Assembly: GCA_032622095.1 (NCBI GenBank)
Contig: CP136065.1
Location: 150,915,577-150,979,576 of the forward strand
DNA from: Siphonodentalium dalli
Lineage: Eukaryota > Mollusca > Scaphopoda > Gadilida > Siphonodentaliidae
Direction: 5' to 3'
Length of the DNA: 64,000 nucleotides
Every line of letters begins with the position of its first letter. The stretch's first letter is position 1. A program made the position numbers and the translations under genes. Shown piece after piece: positions 33,662 to 46,203 of this stretch. The notes beneath the pieces were generated by a model that ran no database searches, was not told the DNA's origin, and saw only the letters and a program-made list of their open reading frames with translations.

Positions 33662-33921
33662 TTAACCCTTTCTATACTAAATACTCATTGATGAGAAGTT
33701 TCCGTAGAAAAAGTTCAGATAATAAGTTCAACAAATTGTTGAACTTATTATCTGAACATTTTCCTCTAATAATTAGGACTATGATAATAGGACTCTTTCT
33801 GCACTTGTATTATCTATCGTCTGCTTATTCTCCGTGAACATCCCTCCAGATGAATAATAGACCATTCCAATATATATTTTTATAACTGAGTGGGAGAATC
33901 AAATTAGTAGAGAAAGGGTTA
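33662..33921 (+). mobile_element. MITE-C, full copy
   Basis: TIRs TTAACCCTTTCTATACTAA and TTAGTAGAGAAAGGGTTAA. Internal perfect hairpin TTCAGATAATAAGTTCAACA / TGTTGAACTTATTATCTGAA. Related copies at 10046-10257 (-) and about 28670-28800 (partial). Confidence 0.88.
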
Positions 33922-35925
33922 AGGGAGAATGAGACATTCAGATTCATAAAATTGCAAGAAAAATCAATATCTGCATGGTGGACGCCAACAATTATTTTGT
34001 TTAAGCAGCCAATCAGTATATTAGACGTTTGGAGAATCTTTAAAATTACAACATAAAACAAATAAACTATGAGAAATAAATATCTTGGTCGGCACCCATT
34101 TCAACGATTTTGGAATTTCAATCAGTATAGAAAGGCGGACTATTTCAAGGATGGCACTTCTCAATGCCGTGTGGTATATACTAAATGCATGCTATACTTA
34201 AACTCAGCACGCGGCACCATCATTACGCCGCGCACCTGAGATACATATAATTTTCCCTTATAATAGAGAAATTAATGTCTCATTAACAAATACTTTTTAC
34301 GAAGATAAATCCCATTTTGTCATATTGTATTACATTTATTGCAATAGCATTTGGGACTATAAGTCGAACGACTTGTTCCTTATTAAATTTATGTTGATAA
34401 AAAAACATCAACTACTATCTGTTCATGCGATGAGCAAGCACTATTTACCCATTATGTGTGAATAGAAACCCGAAGGCAAAAGAATGAGAACACTTTTAAA
34501 GTTGGTCTATCTCTTTTTAAACATGTCTTATATAGTTACCGGGGTATAAAATATTAGATATGAATCGAAGATCCCTGTCCGGAAATGTTTCTATTGATTA
34601 ATATTGATTATATTTTGAATATGGTCTGGTCTAAAAACGTGTGGTTGTTTAGCTAACGAACAATCGTGGTTACTGTTAACAGAGACCATAAATTTTATTG
34701 TGTAATTTGGTCACAAATAAATGTTAATTAAATTCATTATCGCTTATAAATATAATAAAAAACACGTTAATGGTTGGAATGTTGGATGGTTGGAATGGAA
34801 TGAGGCAACATTCTTTTCGTCAATTCTTATTTTATGTAAACATACGGGCTCTCCCGCGAATGTACCAACACTTCATAAGGGTTTCTTGGCATTTCAGGCG
34901 GAAATTGGAGCAAATTTTGTAGTATGTTTATAAATGTATAGGTTCACTGTGCAGCTCGGAGTAATGGCAGTATATCATATTTGAGAAGTAACCAGATAAG
35001 AATTGGGGTGAGGTGAGTTTTGGGGAATAAAACAGCAGAGGAAATGAAAGAACAGAAAACGAAAACACTTTGGTGTTCCCTCAGAACCGAATATCAAAAA
35101 TGTTCCACGCGAAACAATCAGAAACCAAAGGAAAAGCACAACAAACCAGTTTCCACATGCCCATATATAGTAGAATACCTGTAAGCAAAACATCGACAAA
35201 ATAGCTTGAAATTCGTAATCGTATATATATATGCTGCGGTATCATTTCTCTTCTGTCGCAAACATGTTATACATGTATGAAGCTATATTGGTTTAATAAT
35301 ATTTTATTTATGAGTCTCGGTATACATAAAGTACTTCCTGTCTTTAAAAAAATCATATTAGGAAGGGTTGTATACTGTTATCTGTTCCGACAAAGAAATG
35401 TTAAATAATATATTACAGTATATGACTTTATCGCAATCAAATTTACATCATTTCATCTTTATAAACAATCTATATGCAGGTACACGACAGAAATAATGTA
35501 TAACAAATTAACTATTTTTACCAACATGGTGCGATATCACCCTCGTGAACCCACCGCCAAACGTGATGAAATGCGTGCTGTGTGCCCGCGGGTTGTTCAT
35601 GTCGACATCTGCAAATGCATCAAAGCATATATATGGGTGTGTGAAATATCAGCACGCGGTCGGTGGTGTTCGAAAATTAAACAATCAATTAGGGCCCAAT
35701 TAGTAATCCAAACATTATAGGGATTTACCTTTCACCGAACTCGTGTTCGATCATTGTTGTGTGTCTCTGTTGTGACGGATTTTAACAAGTTTGTAATTTA
35801 TGCGAACAAATGGACCTCATCCCCCGAAGCTATCTGCATTAAAATATACCCCCACAATAAAAGGTGACATCACTTAATGTACAGATGAAACAGGAAATAC
35901 AATATTTATTAAAATATTTTGCCCG

Positions 35926-35933
35926 TATATAAG
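35926..35933 (+). promoter_or_regulatory. TATA box conserved in both duplicates (copy A)
   Basis: TATATAAG followed by GATAGCTCA; the same in copy B at 62423-62430. It lies 37 bp before the short conserved ORF segment at 35970. Promoter activity is inferred from the motif and conservation only. Confidence 0.4.
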
Positions 35934-35969
35934 ATAGCTCACAACCTCAGACAAACAATCAAATGTGCG

Positions 35970-36040
35970 ATGCTATATGAAAGGATCATACTACTTTATT
36001 CCAAGCAAGATTTCACAATCTCGACACTTTCGAATAAAAG
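35970..36040 (+). other. candidate short first exon (copy A)
   Basis: ATG, 23 codons (MLYERIILLYSKQDFTISTL ...) and two bases, then a GTAGGT donor. Copy B (62466-62536) has the same length, frame and donor with about five amino-acid changes. A shorter ATG (MCDAI, stop) precedes it. No second exon was recognised, so this may be a non-coding 5' exon or chance. Confidence 0.25.
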
Positions 36041-37734
36041 GTAGGTTTCACTAGTTCGTTAGATACCATGTCGATATTCAAAATATACCAAAATGATTAG
36101 TTACGTACTCTAATAGACAAATATATCAGTTACGTATACTCTGATAGACAAATATATCAAACTAAAAATATAAACCACGCTTATAATCAATATACTGTGA
36201 GAGGATAGGTATTATATGTCTAATAAGAAACATTATTTCTTCCGTTGAAATATATGGTTATGATAGTACGACCCTGTGGGTCAGTGCGGAAGCGTTTGAT
36301 ATTTGGCGTCGGCGGGATCTGCGGCCCCTGTGAGCGTTATGACCCTGTTTTCAAAATACATGATATTCGCACCAGTTTATTTTTGACCATGTGTAATTAA
36401 GTTGTCACTGATTTTTATTCGAATATCCAGTCCACCGACACCTTCGGTTTGTGGATGCAGATGGCTAACAATTTCAGCCAGCCCGCAAACATACAATATA
36501 TTCTATAGTGAACTCTCAGATCTGTCAATTTCAAACTTCTGCATGTAGAAAATTAAATTTTATCCAATATAATGATACTATTTACAATATATAAAATTCG
36601 TACGATATTACGATAATTATTTGTGACTTGTCACCGCTTTTTAATCGAATATCCACCTTCAGCTGAGAATCAGGGATGCAGATGACTACCAATGATTTTC
36701 AGCCAGATTGTAAGAATACAATATATTCTGGTGACAATTAACTTGAATGTCAACAGTTTGTAAGTCGATATGTAGGTTATATTGAGGCAGCTACCTCAAA
36801 ACAAGGTGTTGCTTCTCAGCGCGAGTGATACAGGGGAGTTTAGGAAGAAAGGAACTTCGCACCGATGGAGAAATACCCGGCACGTGCTACAATAGACTAC
36901 GTGTGGTTTCACAATTCAGATGGATGGGGTGTGACGTATGCTAATTGAGTAATCGTAATCCTTTCTGTAAATATTTTTACGCTACCACGTTTAGGCGAGA
37001 ATGCATTATCATTATAACAAGTTAACAACTGCCAACTAATTCGAAATAAAAATACTAAAATTAGTGGGCATATAAATTCACTGCTGTCGGAAAATCCAAG
37101 CATAATTCTTGGTACTTCCCACCAGCTTTTTAAAAAGTGGAGGTTCGCGTCTATATGCATTTTTGTACGTTTGCAACAGCGGTCACACATACGAAAGGTA
37201 ATTATATAACATGTGTATTTTATAATATATATATATCACAGCCATTCGATTTGGTGTTGTTGCTTTAAAACATGAGAAAGCAATGCTTTATTTTAAAATT
37301 AATATATTTTCCATACTTGTTTCGAAATTCAAACGAAAAGTATCAAATGGTGATGCAAACTAAATTTCAGAAGATATGGAAGTAATCCAATGCGACAGGT
37401 GTGTTATTTAAAGCGAAGACGCGATTTGAATATTTGGCTCATTCGATCATCGAAATTATATCTTAGTAAATTGGAAGGAGAGATGATTATGTAGGTCGAC
37501 AAACACACGATACATCGCTCTATATATATTATATACCCCGAAAAAACCTTGCCATAACAGTAACAACTGTCCAGCTGTGTTCTAGTGTTCCCCACATGTA
37601 GAAGTGAGAAAAACGCTATTTATTTTTCCATAGCAAGAGTTGTCTTATAAGGAACGCTCTTTTTCCTTGGGACAGAACAGAGTCACAGTATTTTAACCAA
37701 GAGCGTAGCAGTATTTAGCGTATTTATCACAGGG

Positions 37735-37925
37735 GCCTGTAACGCGCTCCGCTGTCCGCCCCCTTTTGCGCTGCCCATATACGCCGCTGCTATATACGCG
37801 CCTGATTCACGCTAATGGTAGTATAATAGGACATATACTACCATTAGCGTGAAGCAGGCGCGTATATAGCAGCGGCGTATATGGGCAGCGCAAAAGGGGG
37901 GCGGACAGCGGAGCGCGTTACAGGC
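37735..37925. mobile_element. GC-rich palindromic MITE
   Basis: A 191-bp near-perfect palindrome. GCCTGTAACGCGCTCCGCTG at the left is mirrored by CAGCGGAGCGCGTTACAGGC at the right, with an ~8-bp centre at about 37825-37835. GC-rich, unlike its surroundings. Confidence 0.9.
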
Positions 37926-39824
37926 ACCTGTGTCTTCGCTGTACATTTAAAACTTGATGTGATGTTATACTTAACTCAGACTATACATGTATATGAACAC
38001 GGCTTCACTCCTGGTTTGTGGGTTTGGAGACCTATATTTCCAGGACCAGACTTGGAACCATGCTGCATGGTATATTTGTAAATCTTGCACGCATTGCCAT
38101 GCACATCAAATTTGTTTAGCATGATTATATCGTTGTCTATATATGAACTCTGTTTTTTTAGATTGATGTCCATTCAGTCCAACGTGCTTTTCGTAATAAA
38201 TATAACTTATTGTCGAAATTCTCTTACAACCCCCGTGGATACGGTAAACTTGGCAGTCGGATTAATTTTCGCTCAGTTTTAAATTCGCACATCAATGGAA
38301 GTGCGAAAAAAAGTATTGCGCGAATTTAAATACGAGTAAGGTATGTTCAACCCCGGAACCGGACCAGGTCCACGGTCAAGTATAGAATTTCTAACTTCAA
38401 CTTCAACGCCGCGGTACTTTATACTATATTATATGCTATATCGACGAGATGCCTCCGTATCTATATATATATATAGCAGGATATGTCTGTCTGTCTGTCC
38501 GTCTGTCTGTCTGTTCGGATTTTTCTTCCAGACCCCTAGACCGATTTCAACCAAATTTGGTGTGATGACTCGGGGTACCATGGCGGAGGTTATAACGGCG
38601 TTATTTTTTTAATTTTAAGTTTAATTTAAAACAATTTTAAAATAATGTAAATACAATTTAATTTAGAATTGTTTTTTTTTTAATCAAACTGTTTAAATGA
38701 TCAAAATGTGCGCGAAGCGCTCTAGATAAGGGGCCTGCTCTGTCTAGGACCAAAATGTGCGCGAAGCGCACATTGGGGCGACAAGCCCCATTGTGCAGAG
38801 AGATTCGCCCCCCCCCCCCGGACGCTCAATACAGGCTCCCGAAAGGAGCCAGTTTCAGTTAGTATATAATGACTCTATATATAAGCGCCCATGCAGTGCC
38901 AACTTGAAAACACTGAAATTCATCTTTTATTTTAATTAAATAATGTTTACATCACAACGCCATGCAACGTCCCAGACAGCTAATCAATTAACCTTTAAAT
39001 CCGGCTGCGCTATAACATAAGACATTAGGCACGCGCGGGCAGACGGCATTCACATTCGTGGCATTGTCTGACAGTTTAGCCTAATTTGTCTCCGACCAGA
39101 CGTTGCTTCTTCAGTAGGCCAATTCACTGATTTGTTATTAATGACTGCTGAGGTGCACCCGTAAATTAACTGAGGGATATCTTCTGCTCCCTTATTAACG
39201 TTCCGCATTATTCATCAGTGCACCGCGCTTCAGTATGCATGCGCTCATTAACGTATAAGACGATCTGTTTAACACTATCGTACATGTGATTTTGAAAGTA
39301 TGCTGCTCAATAGAAACAAGAAAACCATAGTCAGAAATGGTAACGCCACCAAGATCATATTATTAGCCATAAATATAAATCATAATATAAAATATATTGG
39401 TTACATGAATGGACCGCCTCAGAATTCCGTTAAGATAAGTAATTCTTCAAATTATTACAATGAACTACGGCTTATAAATTACTGCAGGTTTCTCATTCGC
39501 CACACCAGAATGCTTCTAAATGCGGATCAAAGCTAAGAGTGCGTGGCACAGCCATTGTTCATAGACATTTTACAGATAGCGAGAATGATGCATGCTGGGA
39601 ACGAAAGCATCCACAGCAAAGCCATGTGCTTACGGAGGCATGCGTTTATTATAGGGGATTTATGGTGGGCCTATAAAACTAATTATAACTTTGTTATCTG
39701 TCATAGTTTATGCGTGAAATTTTAAACATATATACCTGGACATCTACCCCTTCCAGAATGTTGAAAAACATTTTCAGTTGCTCATCGTATTTTTATAGAC
39801 GAAATAGTCCGAAATTCCAGAAAA
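37926..39824. other. repeat-rich intergenic sequence
   Basis: 38481-38590 has GTCTGTCTGTCCGTCTGTC followed by ACCGATTTCAACCAAATTTG, a dispersed repeat related in style to 58640-58740. 38705-38830 has small hairpins (TGTGCGCGAAGCGCACA, GGGGCGACAAGCCCC) and a poly-C run. The rest shows no gene. Confidence 0.55.
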
Positions 39825-40534
39825 TTGCGCTAACTGCTCAATGTTTTAATGTGTTACAAAACGTCTGATAAAAATAGTTCTATCGGGAATATTCACACCA
39901 TTTTTTTTCAGAGAACATAGTGTAAATATAGTCCTATCGGGATATCGTAAAGGAGATTAATTAAACCCCTCAGACTGCAGAAACTGACGACATTAAATTC
40001 GCTTTTTCGTGTCCCACGGAAATGAAACTTGTCTGTCCATTGATCACGTTATTTATTTGACATAGTATTTTTTTCTTCTGTTGTATTTGAACACTTGTTG
40101 CACGCGCAGGCTGCACGATCATAATAACTTCAACCGATAAGCGCCGACTGATACCCGCGCAACAGTTTGTCTCAAATAAATTGTTATCAAAACGCAGGTT
40201 TATGGCCGCGGACATAAGCCGATTAAGTGTAATGTAATTTATCCATGAACTTGACTGAAAAATTGTGATTCTATCACCATTAGCCACGAAAATGGGACCT
40301 CTAAACAGGCAAGTTTGATTTTCGGGGGACACGAACAAGCGAATTTATTGTCGGCAGTTTCGGCAGTCAGAGGGTTAATTAATCCCGAATTAAACGGAAC
40401 TACTTTACGATAGTCCGATAGGACTATGTTTACTCTATGCATGTTCTCTGAAAAAATAGTGTGAATATTCCAGATAGAACTCTTTTTATCAGACGTTGTG
40501 TAACACCTTAAAACATTGAGCTGTTATAGCGCAA
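39825..40534. mobile_element. foldback element, ~710 bp
   Basis: Arms of about 190 bp: left TTGCGCTAACTGCTCAATG, CGTCTGATAAAAATAGTTC; right GAACTCTTTTTATCAGACG, CATTGAGCTGTTATAGCGCAA. Both arms carry TCCTATCGG/CCGATAGGA and GAATATTCACAC/GTGTGAATATTC. The 122-codon minus-strand ORF at 39970-40338 is not recognised and probably fortuitous. Confidence 0.82.
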
Positions 40535-42060
40535 ACCGAAATGTGTTGTCTTGCAAGATATCCCACCGCTTTAGCTAAATTTACCTTCCTACAATATCCA
40601 TAAAGAGGATCATATATTATATACCCACGGTTTTAATTATAGAATATAAAATATATTGGTTTCGCGAATGACCAACTCAGAATTCCGTTAAAATAACAAT
40701 AACAACCAGCACCTATAACGAACCGTTTTACTGGACTTGGCCTACTGGTCGCGTAGTTCCGACTTTTAAATAAACGGAATTTCCAACTCTATAAATAAAA
40801 GCCCCACAATGCATTCGCCCTGTCCACCACGCAATATCAAAATCTCAGCAGCTAGATACACCACAGGTGGCGTAATAAATGCTCTTTATTATTTCCATAT
40901 CAGGAATACAGTAACAAACAAGACAGCAGTAAAATAAATGGGGACAAAAAGTTAGTGTAATCATGTATGAAATTTCCAACTGTTAAAATTCTTTATAACA
41001 GTTGTGACTCCCACCCCCTCAAAATACCTCCATCATTCGATCCCCGTCCCCATCATAATGGGGACAATAATTACTAGTTGGGATACCAGGCAATGGTAAC
41101 CATGTATTTTAACCTTTATGTTGTAGTGTAATAATGTATGAAATTTCCAACTACATGTGCATTAACTTTTTTTTACAAAAGTTGTGAATCATACACACTC
41201 AAAATCTAACTTCCACCCCCACCCCACTACACTGTCCCTTCCACTTAAAAACATTCTGGAGATCAAGTTGGCCACAGGTGTTCAGTTATTATACCCCACG
41301 TGTCTTGGACTGTTGCCAAATTCACAGTGCTCCATTAGAGGGCCTGCTTGGACTGTTGCCAAATTCACAATGTTAACTGCAGAGAGGTTGTATGTTATTG
41401 GAGACGTTCTAATATGACAATAGGCTGGCCTAATTAACGAACCATGCACAGCTAAATACACACAAGCAACTTTTAATCTTCAAATAGATACAATTGTCGG
41501 CCTCCAAAATTCAATATACTTTCTTATATACAAACAAACATTGAACTCATACCATTGTTTCACTTAACCAAAATAGCGAATTTCCCCAAAAGAACGCATA
41601 TAGACTGCGCATGCGCAATTATATTAAAATACCCACAATACACTTCACGAGGCTCTCAATGGGTTATAATATTTGTTTTCCAAATTTGTTTTATCTTCAA
41701 CTAAAAACAAATAGTCTATCGAAATAACTTTCAAATTAATATTACACGTTTCTATAAATAAGCAAATTAGTATATATAAACAAAGCGTATTTCATTAATA
41801 TTTGACTACAAAAAATACTCGGAACACAACTGTAAATAAACTAACTTGAGACTCTCAGTCACTCACACCGACACAGTCTCAGTCTCACTATCGAGCTGAC
41901 ACTCAGAACAGCATCCGAAGCCGGAAATTTGGAAATTCGCCATTTTTCTTCAAACAATTTTATTCTTTACAAAATACAAATTATCGGGTTAACATAAAAC
42001 CATTCAAAAATTGAAACAAACTTAAATAATAAATAAATTAAACCATAAACTCTTACCATA
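40535..42060. other. intergenic, small local duplications
   Basis: 40640-40700 repeats a phrase from 39380-39440 (AAAATATATTGGTT, CAGAATTCCGTTAA). 40805-40880 repeats CATTCGCCCTGT ... ACACCACA ... GGTGGCGTAATA, also found at 42650-42720 in the promoter region of the intronless gene. 40965-41240 has two copies of TAATGTATGAAATTTCCAAC. No gene recognised. Confidence 0.55.
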
Positions 42061-42114
42061 ATTACAGAAAATAAAAGATGGCCGTTACTACAACAAAAAC
42101 AGACATGCGCACTC

Positions 42115-42660
42115 CAATTAAAATTACCCATAATTCAGTTCACTACACCAGGGGCTCCCAACAGGTTATACAATATTTTCAGGCTATCAGATTATTTATA
42201 TTTTCGACTTTAAGTTTAAAATTTGAGCCTGTCCTCACTCTATCGATACGATTTATCATAAACATATTATACACCAGTGGCGTTAACTTTACAACTTCGA
42301 CATCTACGTGATTATATCGGTACGATTCAGTAAGGTACAAACAATCTCCATAAAATACCCACAATTCAGTTCACTACATGCAGGGGCTCCCAATAGGTTA
42401 TTCCCATTTATTATGGGCTCCCAATAGGTTATACAATATTTTCAGGCTATCAGATTATTTATATTTTCAACAACATATTATTACACCGGTGACTTTAAGT
42501 TTACAATTTGAGCCTGTCCTGACTCTATCGATAGGATTTATCATATTTTCATAAACGTATTATACACCGCTGGCGTTAACTTTACAATTTCGGCATCTAC
42601 GTGATTATATCGGTACGATTGAGTAAGGTACAAACAATCTCCAAGAATACATTCGCCCTG
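42115..42660 (+). repeat. tandem ~250-bp duplication upstream of the intronless gene
   Basis: 42125-42355 and 42356-42650 share TTCAGTTCACTACA, GGGGCTCCCAA, TTTTCAGGCTATCAGATTAT, GAGCCTGTCCT, GGCGTTAACTTTACAA and ATCTACGTGATTATATCGGT in the same order, with small rearrangements in the second unit. It ends about 110 bp before the TATA box. Confidence 0.85.
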
Positions 42661-42766
42661 TACTCCATGCGATATAAAAAAAAACAAATGCTAGAAACAC
42701 CACACTAGGTGGCGTAATAATCTGACGCATTTTTGGATAAGATTTTATCTCACGCCCTCTGTCGAC

Positions 42767-42806
42767 TATATAAGACCTTACTCTTCGCATTTGAGTGCAT
42801 TCAGTG
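42767..42806 (+). promoter_or_regulatory. TATA box and initiator of the intronless gene
   Basis: TATATAAG at 42767-42774 and TCAGTG at 42801-42806, about 30 bp apart as expected for TATA and Inr elements. The predicted 5' UTR is about 43 nt up to the ATG at 42845. Confidence 0.65.
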
Positions 42807-42844
42807 AATAATATCCCTTTCGTAATATCGTTTCAGTTTCGACA

Positions 42845-44065
42845 ATGGACACTACCTTTGTGTCCAATCTACCTGACTACGAGGAGGAACTGAAGTCGCG
42901 GGCAATGTTTTATTGCGACCAGCGATATACTTCAAAGATGCAACCAGTTGATAACGTCGAGGACACCATCGATTTGATTAGCAAGCCATTTCAACGGAAA
43001 TCCGGCCTACATAGAACACATTCAGCAAAATCGAACCCAAGTGCATCGTCGACCATGATACAGGGCCCCACAGGACCAACACGACAGTATTCAGCCAAGC
43101 CCACACGTGTGCAAAAGTTAAATCCAAAAGCCTCTTCGACGATGGTGGACGCCAGACTCTTCTGTGAAATTAACAATTCGCACGACATGACAATCAACGA
43201 TCAGAAAACAGTCACTGCCAACACTTGTATTCCCATGTTCGAAGATTCTCTTTCAATGGGGAGTATTCTCGCATGGACTCTAAACGATGACGGCGATGAT
43301 GGTGACGATGACGATCCTGCCTCAGGTTGTCTCGCACATAGTACACCAAATCGGAATCGCACATTCTCAGAAAGTAGGGCCAGGAGACGTCTTGTGCTTC
43401 ACGATCGGATGACCTCGATGCTCGAGGAGTTATCTCAAGAGGACATAAGTTTCCGTAGTGACGTCACGTTCGAGGAAGCAGAAGAAGTCGACGGTGTTAT
43501 TGAGTCCGCGTGCGATTTCGACATTGACGTTAATAAGTCTGCATCAGCTTCAGAGAACGATCGAATCGTGTATGGTGCCGACGACGCTTCTGTGGTTCTT
43601 GACGAGGTTGATTACAGCGACGTTTCATTCGACGTCAGTTCCGACGGCGAGCAGATTTTAACGAACTCTTTGCAGAATTCCCACGTTGACTCTTGTATTA
43701 AGCATCATATTCAGCAGAGAGTTCTCGCGGTGACATCAGAATCTTCTGTGACTAAAGTGTCGGACATGAGTTCGTGGGACTCCTTGCTTTCTGGGAGTCA
43801 GATTTTACCTGCAGCCTCCAAACCTACGAAGCCAGCAATGAAGAAGAAACATTCAATGAGGCGTCTTCTGTTAGAGAAACAGTTCCAGTGCTCCAACAAA
43901 TTCACCAATTCCAAACAATCCTTTAGTGGTGTTGATGTTGACTCTTTCCATGACATTATGATCAGTAGTGTTCCCAGTAAAGTTCTGGAACATTCATACC
44001 GAAAGCATTCGAAAACTTCAACGCTGAAAAAAATCAAGTTATTGTGTAAAGCTATTGTACGTTAA
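42845..44065 (+). CDS. intronless gene, 406-aa acidic/serine-rich protein, unrecognised
   Basis: The only long complete ORF in the window. It has a TATA/initiator upstream and a poly(A) signal 79 bp after the stop, so it looks like a real transcription unit without introns. I do not recognise the family. Visible features: an internal near-repeat (SAKSNPSASSTM, residues 60-71, and SAKPTRVQKLNPKASSTM, residues 83-100); a strongly acidic run at 147-157 (NDDGDDGDDDD); an Arg-rich patch at 178-182; acidic Asp/Ser-rich blocks at 196-270; basic patches at 333-340 (KKKHSMRR) and at the C-terminus (LKKIKLLCKAIV). No signal peptide, membrane segment, zinc finger or enzyme motif is seen. The composition suggests a largely disordered, possibly nuclear protein. 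GC content is visibly higher than its flanks, as expected for coding sequence. Confidence 0.85.
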   Translation: MDTTFVSNLPDYEEELKSRAMFYCDQRYTSKMQPVDNVEDTIDLISKPFQRKSGLHRTHSAKSNPSASSTMIQGPTGPTRQYSAKPTRVQKLNPKASSTMVDARLFCEINNSHDMTINDQKTVTANTCIPMFEDSLSMGSILAWTLNDDGDDGDDDDPASGCLAHSTPNRNRTFSESRARRRLVLHDRMTSMLEELSQEDISFRSDVTFEEAEEVDGVIESACDFDIDVNKSASASENDRIVYGADDASVVLDEVDYSDVSFDVSSDGEQILTNSLQNSHVDSCIKHHIQQRVLAVTSESSVTKVSDMSSWDSLLSGSQILPAASKPTKPAMKKKHSMRRLLLEKQFQCSNKFTNSKQSFSGVDVDSFHDIMISSVPSKVLEHSYRKHSKTSTLKKIKLLCKAIVR

Positions 44066-44143
44066 TGTTATGTTTATTGTGTTTTGATTTATTGTTGTTA
44101 TTCTTTGATATATAGTGCTAATCCTGTTACGTTATAATTATGA

Positions 44144-44149
44144 AATAAA
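44144..44149 (+). terminator. poly(A) signal AATAAA
   Basis: AATAAA in TGAAATAAATAACTTG, 79 bp after the stop of the intronless gene. Confidence 0.7.
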
Positions 44150-44169
44150 TAACTTGAATCCATATTAAT

Positions 44170-45654
44170 TAGTTCACATCACAACCTTCTTATTTGATAT
44201 AAAACTACTATTGATACGTTTTATATAGATATACCAGAAAATAATCTTAAACACACTGGCACATGCATGGGACGTCGATGTTTAGATAATGATATGATGA
44301 GGTTTTTACTGTTCTGTTCAACCTTCCGCGGAGAAGTGTTTTCAATGTTAAACGTGAGAATTGTGATTTTTTTTACAGCTTTACTGAACATCAATGTCTG
44401 CCATGATATATCTTTGAAACTTGAGCTGCTGTCATTTCTGTTGTACCGCCTTAATTGATCAACGTGAAATATATTGAATTGACTATCTCTGACAATTGGA
44501 TTTCAACTTTTAAAATGAACATTAATCAGCCATACTTTCGAGGGGGGGGGGGTAATTGTTCACGCAAACTATGATATCAGAAAACACCAAGAGATTCACT
44601 TGAAGATGCAGGGTCAGATTTGACAGCAAAATCGCCAATGTTCAGCAAAAAATCGTATGGCACAGACATCGCAAATTTTCACAGAAGCATATATCAGTTT
44701 TACACAAAACAAGCACAATATATCATATAACAGAGGACGCTCTTTATTATGACAGAAAGCATGGGCACTTTCTTTTCCACCAGCTCTCTAATTTTCGCAT
44801 CGATTTTATCCATAATAATCATCAACTTTCTCCACCACCCTTTCTCTTTTGTATTTCGTTGGACGTGGTTTGACTATTTCGTGGCATGACAGATCGCTCC
44901 TTATAAACAAAAATGATGTTGGTTATAAATATAAAGACGCGAGTGTCCTTATTTAACACCACATTATAAGTGAAAGAACACTATATACATGCACTTACCA
45001 TCATTTGTATGGCATAATCATGTATTGCGAAAATGTACAAAATAATCGATTAGATTTATGCTGAAAACGAGTACAAAACGATCATAACTTAAAACGCTCT
45101 TTATTATCTGACACGTTTGAAGAAACAATAGCTTGGATGCTCGTTATGTGAGACGTTCATTGCAATTTTGGCATGCCTGACGAAAATTAAAAACGAATTA
45201 AAATTCCCCCGTTTGAAAGTCGACATCGGACCTTCAGAAGTTCACATTGACTGCCGATTCACATTCGATGACACGAGATAACTCGTAGTCGGCAACCAAA
45301 ATTTTACTGGGCTCATTGTCACGATCTAATTATGTTCACGTACAGACAACTTACAAATGATTGCTTATGATGTCAAAACGCAACTTCGGCGTTTAAAGGG
45401 GTACTGTACACTAAATTCGGCCATTTATGGGACCATCCCCTATTATACTCAACATAATATATGCAACAAATGAATGAAATTGAGCCATGGATGAGTGCAG
45501 AGTACACTCATATGCTCTATGAACAATGTAAACAACATGGTAATTATAATGAAAATGAGTTTATGACATAACATTTAATTGATTAGTTTCCAGATTTCTT
45601 AATAGTATACTAACTTAACCGGTGAGTGTCACATGACATAGAACGGGCGCCCAA
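44170..45654. other. intergenic, no gene recognised
   Basis: Two ACGCTCTTTATTAT motifs (about 44749 and 45094) and a short poly-G run near 44540. Short ORFs look like chance. Confidence 0.5.
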
Positions 45655-45659
45655 AATAT

Positions 45660-46200
45660 CACCCACATAGTGTCTCAAACCCTACAAATGGTGTCCAATC
45701 CAGCTCAATGAGTGTGCAAACCACCCAACGATTGCCATATATGTCACCCAGCTTGTGTCCCAAATCATGCACGTGGTGTCCCAAACCACAAAATGAGTGT
45801 CTCAAACCATCAATTGAGTGCCATAAACCATCCAATTGGTATCCCAAACAAACCAATGCGTGTCCATATAATCATCCATTGAGTGTCCCAAGCCACGGGA
45901 CGACTGTGTCAAACTACCAAGAATGTCTGAAACTAGTGTATCAAACCACACCCTGAATGTCCCACACCATCTAACGGGTGTCCCGAACTGGTGTACAAAG
46001 CCATCCATCAAACCATCCAGCGAATGTACCATGTTAAACTCATTGAATCGTTTGGTAAACTCATTGGATCGTCTGAAATACTCGATGGTTTTTTTTTTAC
46101 ATTGTTGTGGGTCTATTGAGATGAAAGTTGGTAGATGGTTTGTACCAGTTGGATGGGTTGGAAACTGACTGGATGGTTTGTGATGTTCGGTTTATGGTTT
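45660..46200 (+). repeat. degenerate minisatellite (GTGTCCCAAACCA type)
   Basis: Units of about 20-24 bp such as GTGTCCCAAACCACAAAATG and GAGTGTCTCAAACCATCAAT. After about 46030 the sense shifts to GGATGGTTTG-type units. Mirror arrays (TGGTTTGGGACACTCATT) lie at 50520-50860 and 51887-52330. Confidence 0.85.
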
Positions 46201-46203
46201 ATG

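Larger units (their letters stand above)
34213..37500 (+). repeat. segmental duplication, copy A
   Basis: 34213-34756 matches 54287-54830 and 35152-37500 matches 61655-64000, in the same order and orientation with scattered substitutions and small indels. The 395 bp between (34757-35151) are not shared; copy B instead has a 6.8-kb insert there. Within the block, two ~130-bp stretches (about 36350-36480 and 36600-36740) are related to each other. Copy B runs off the window, so the length is a minimum. Confidence 0.9.

Noticed and set aside
39970-40338. 122-codon minus-strand ORF inside the foldback element
   Set aside because: No recognisable motif; it runs through both arms of a small non-autonomous element.
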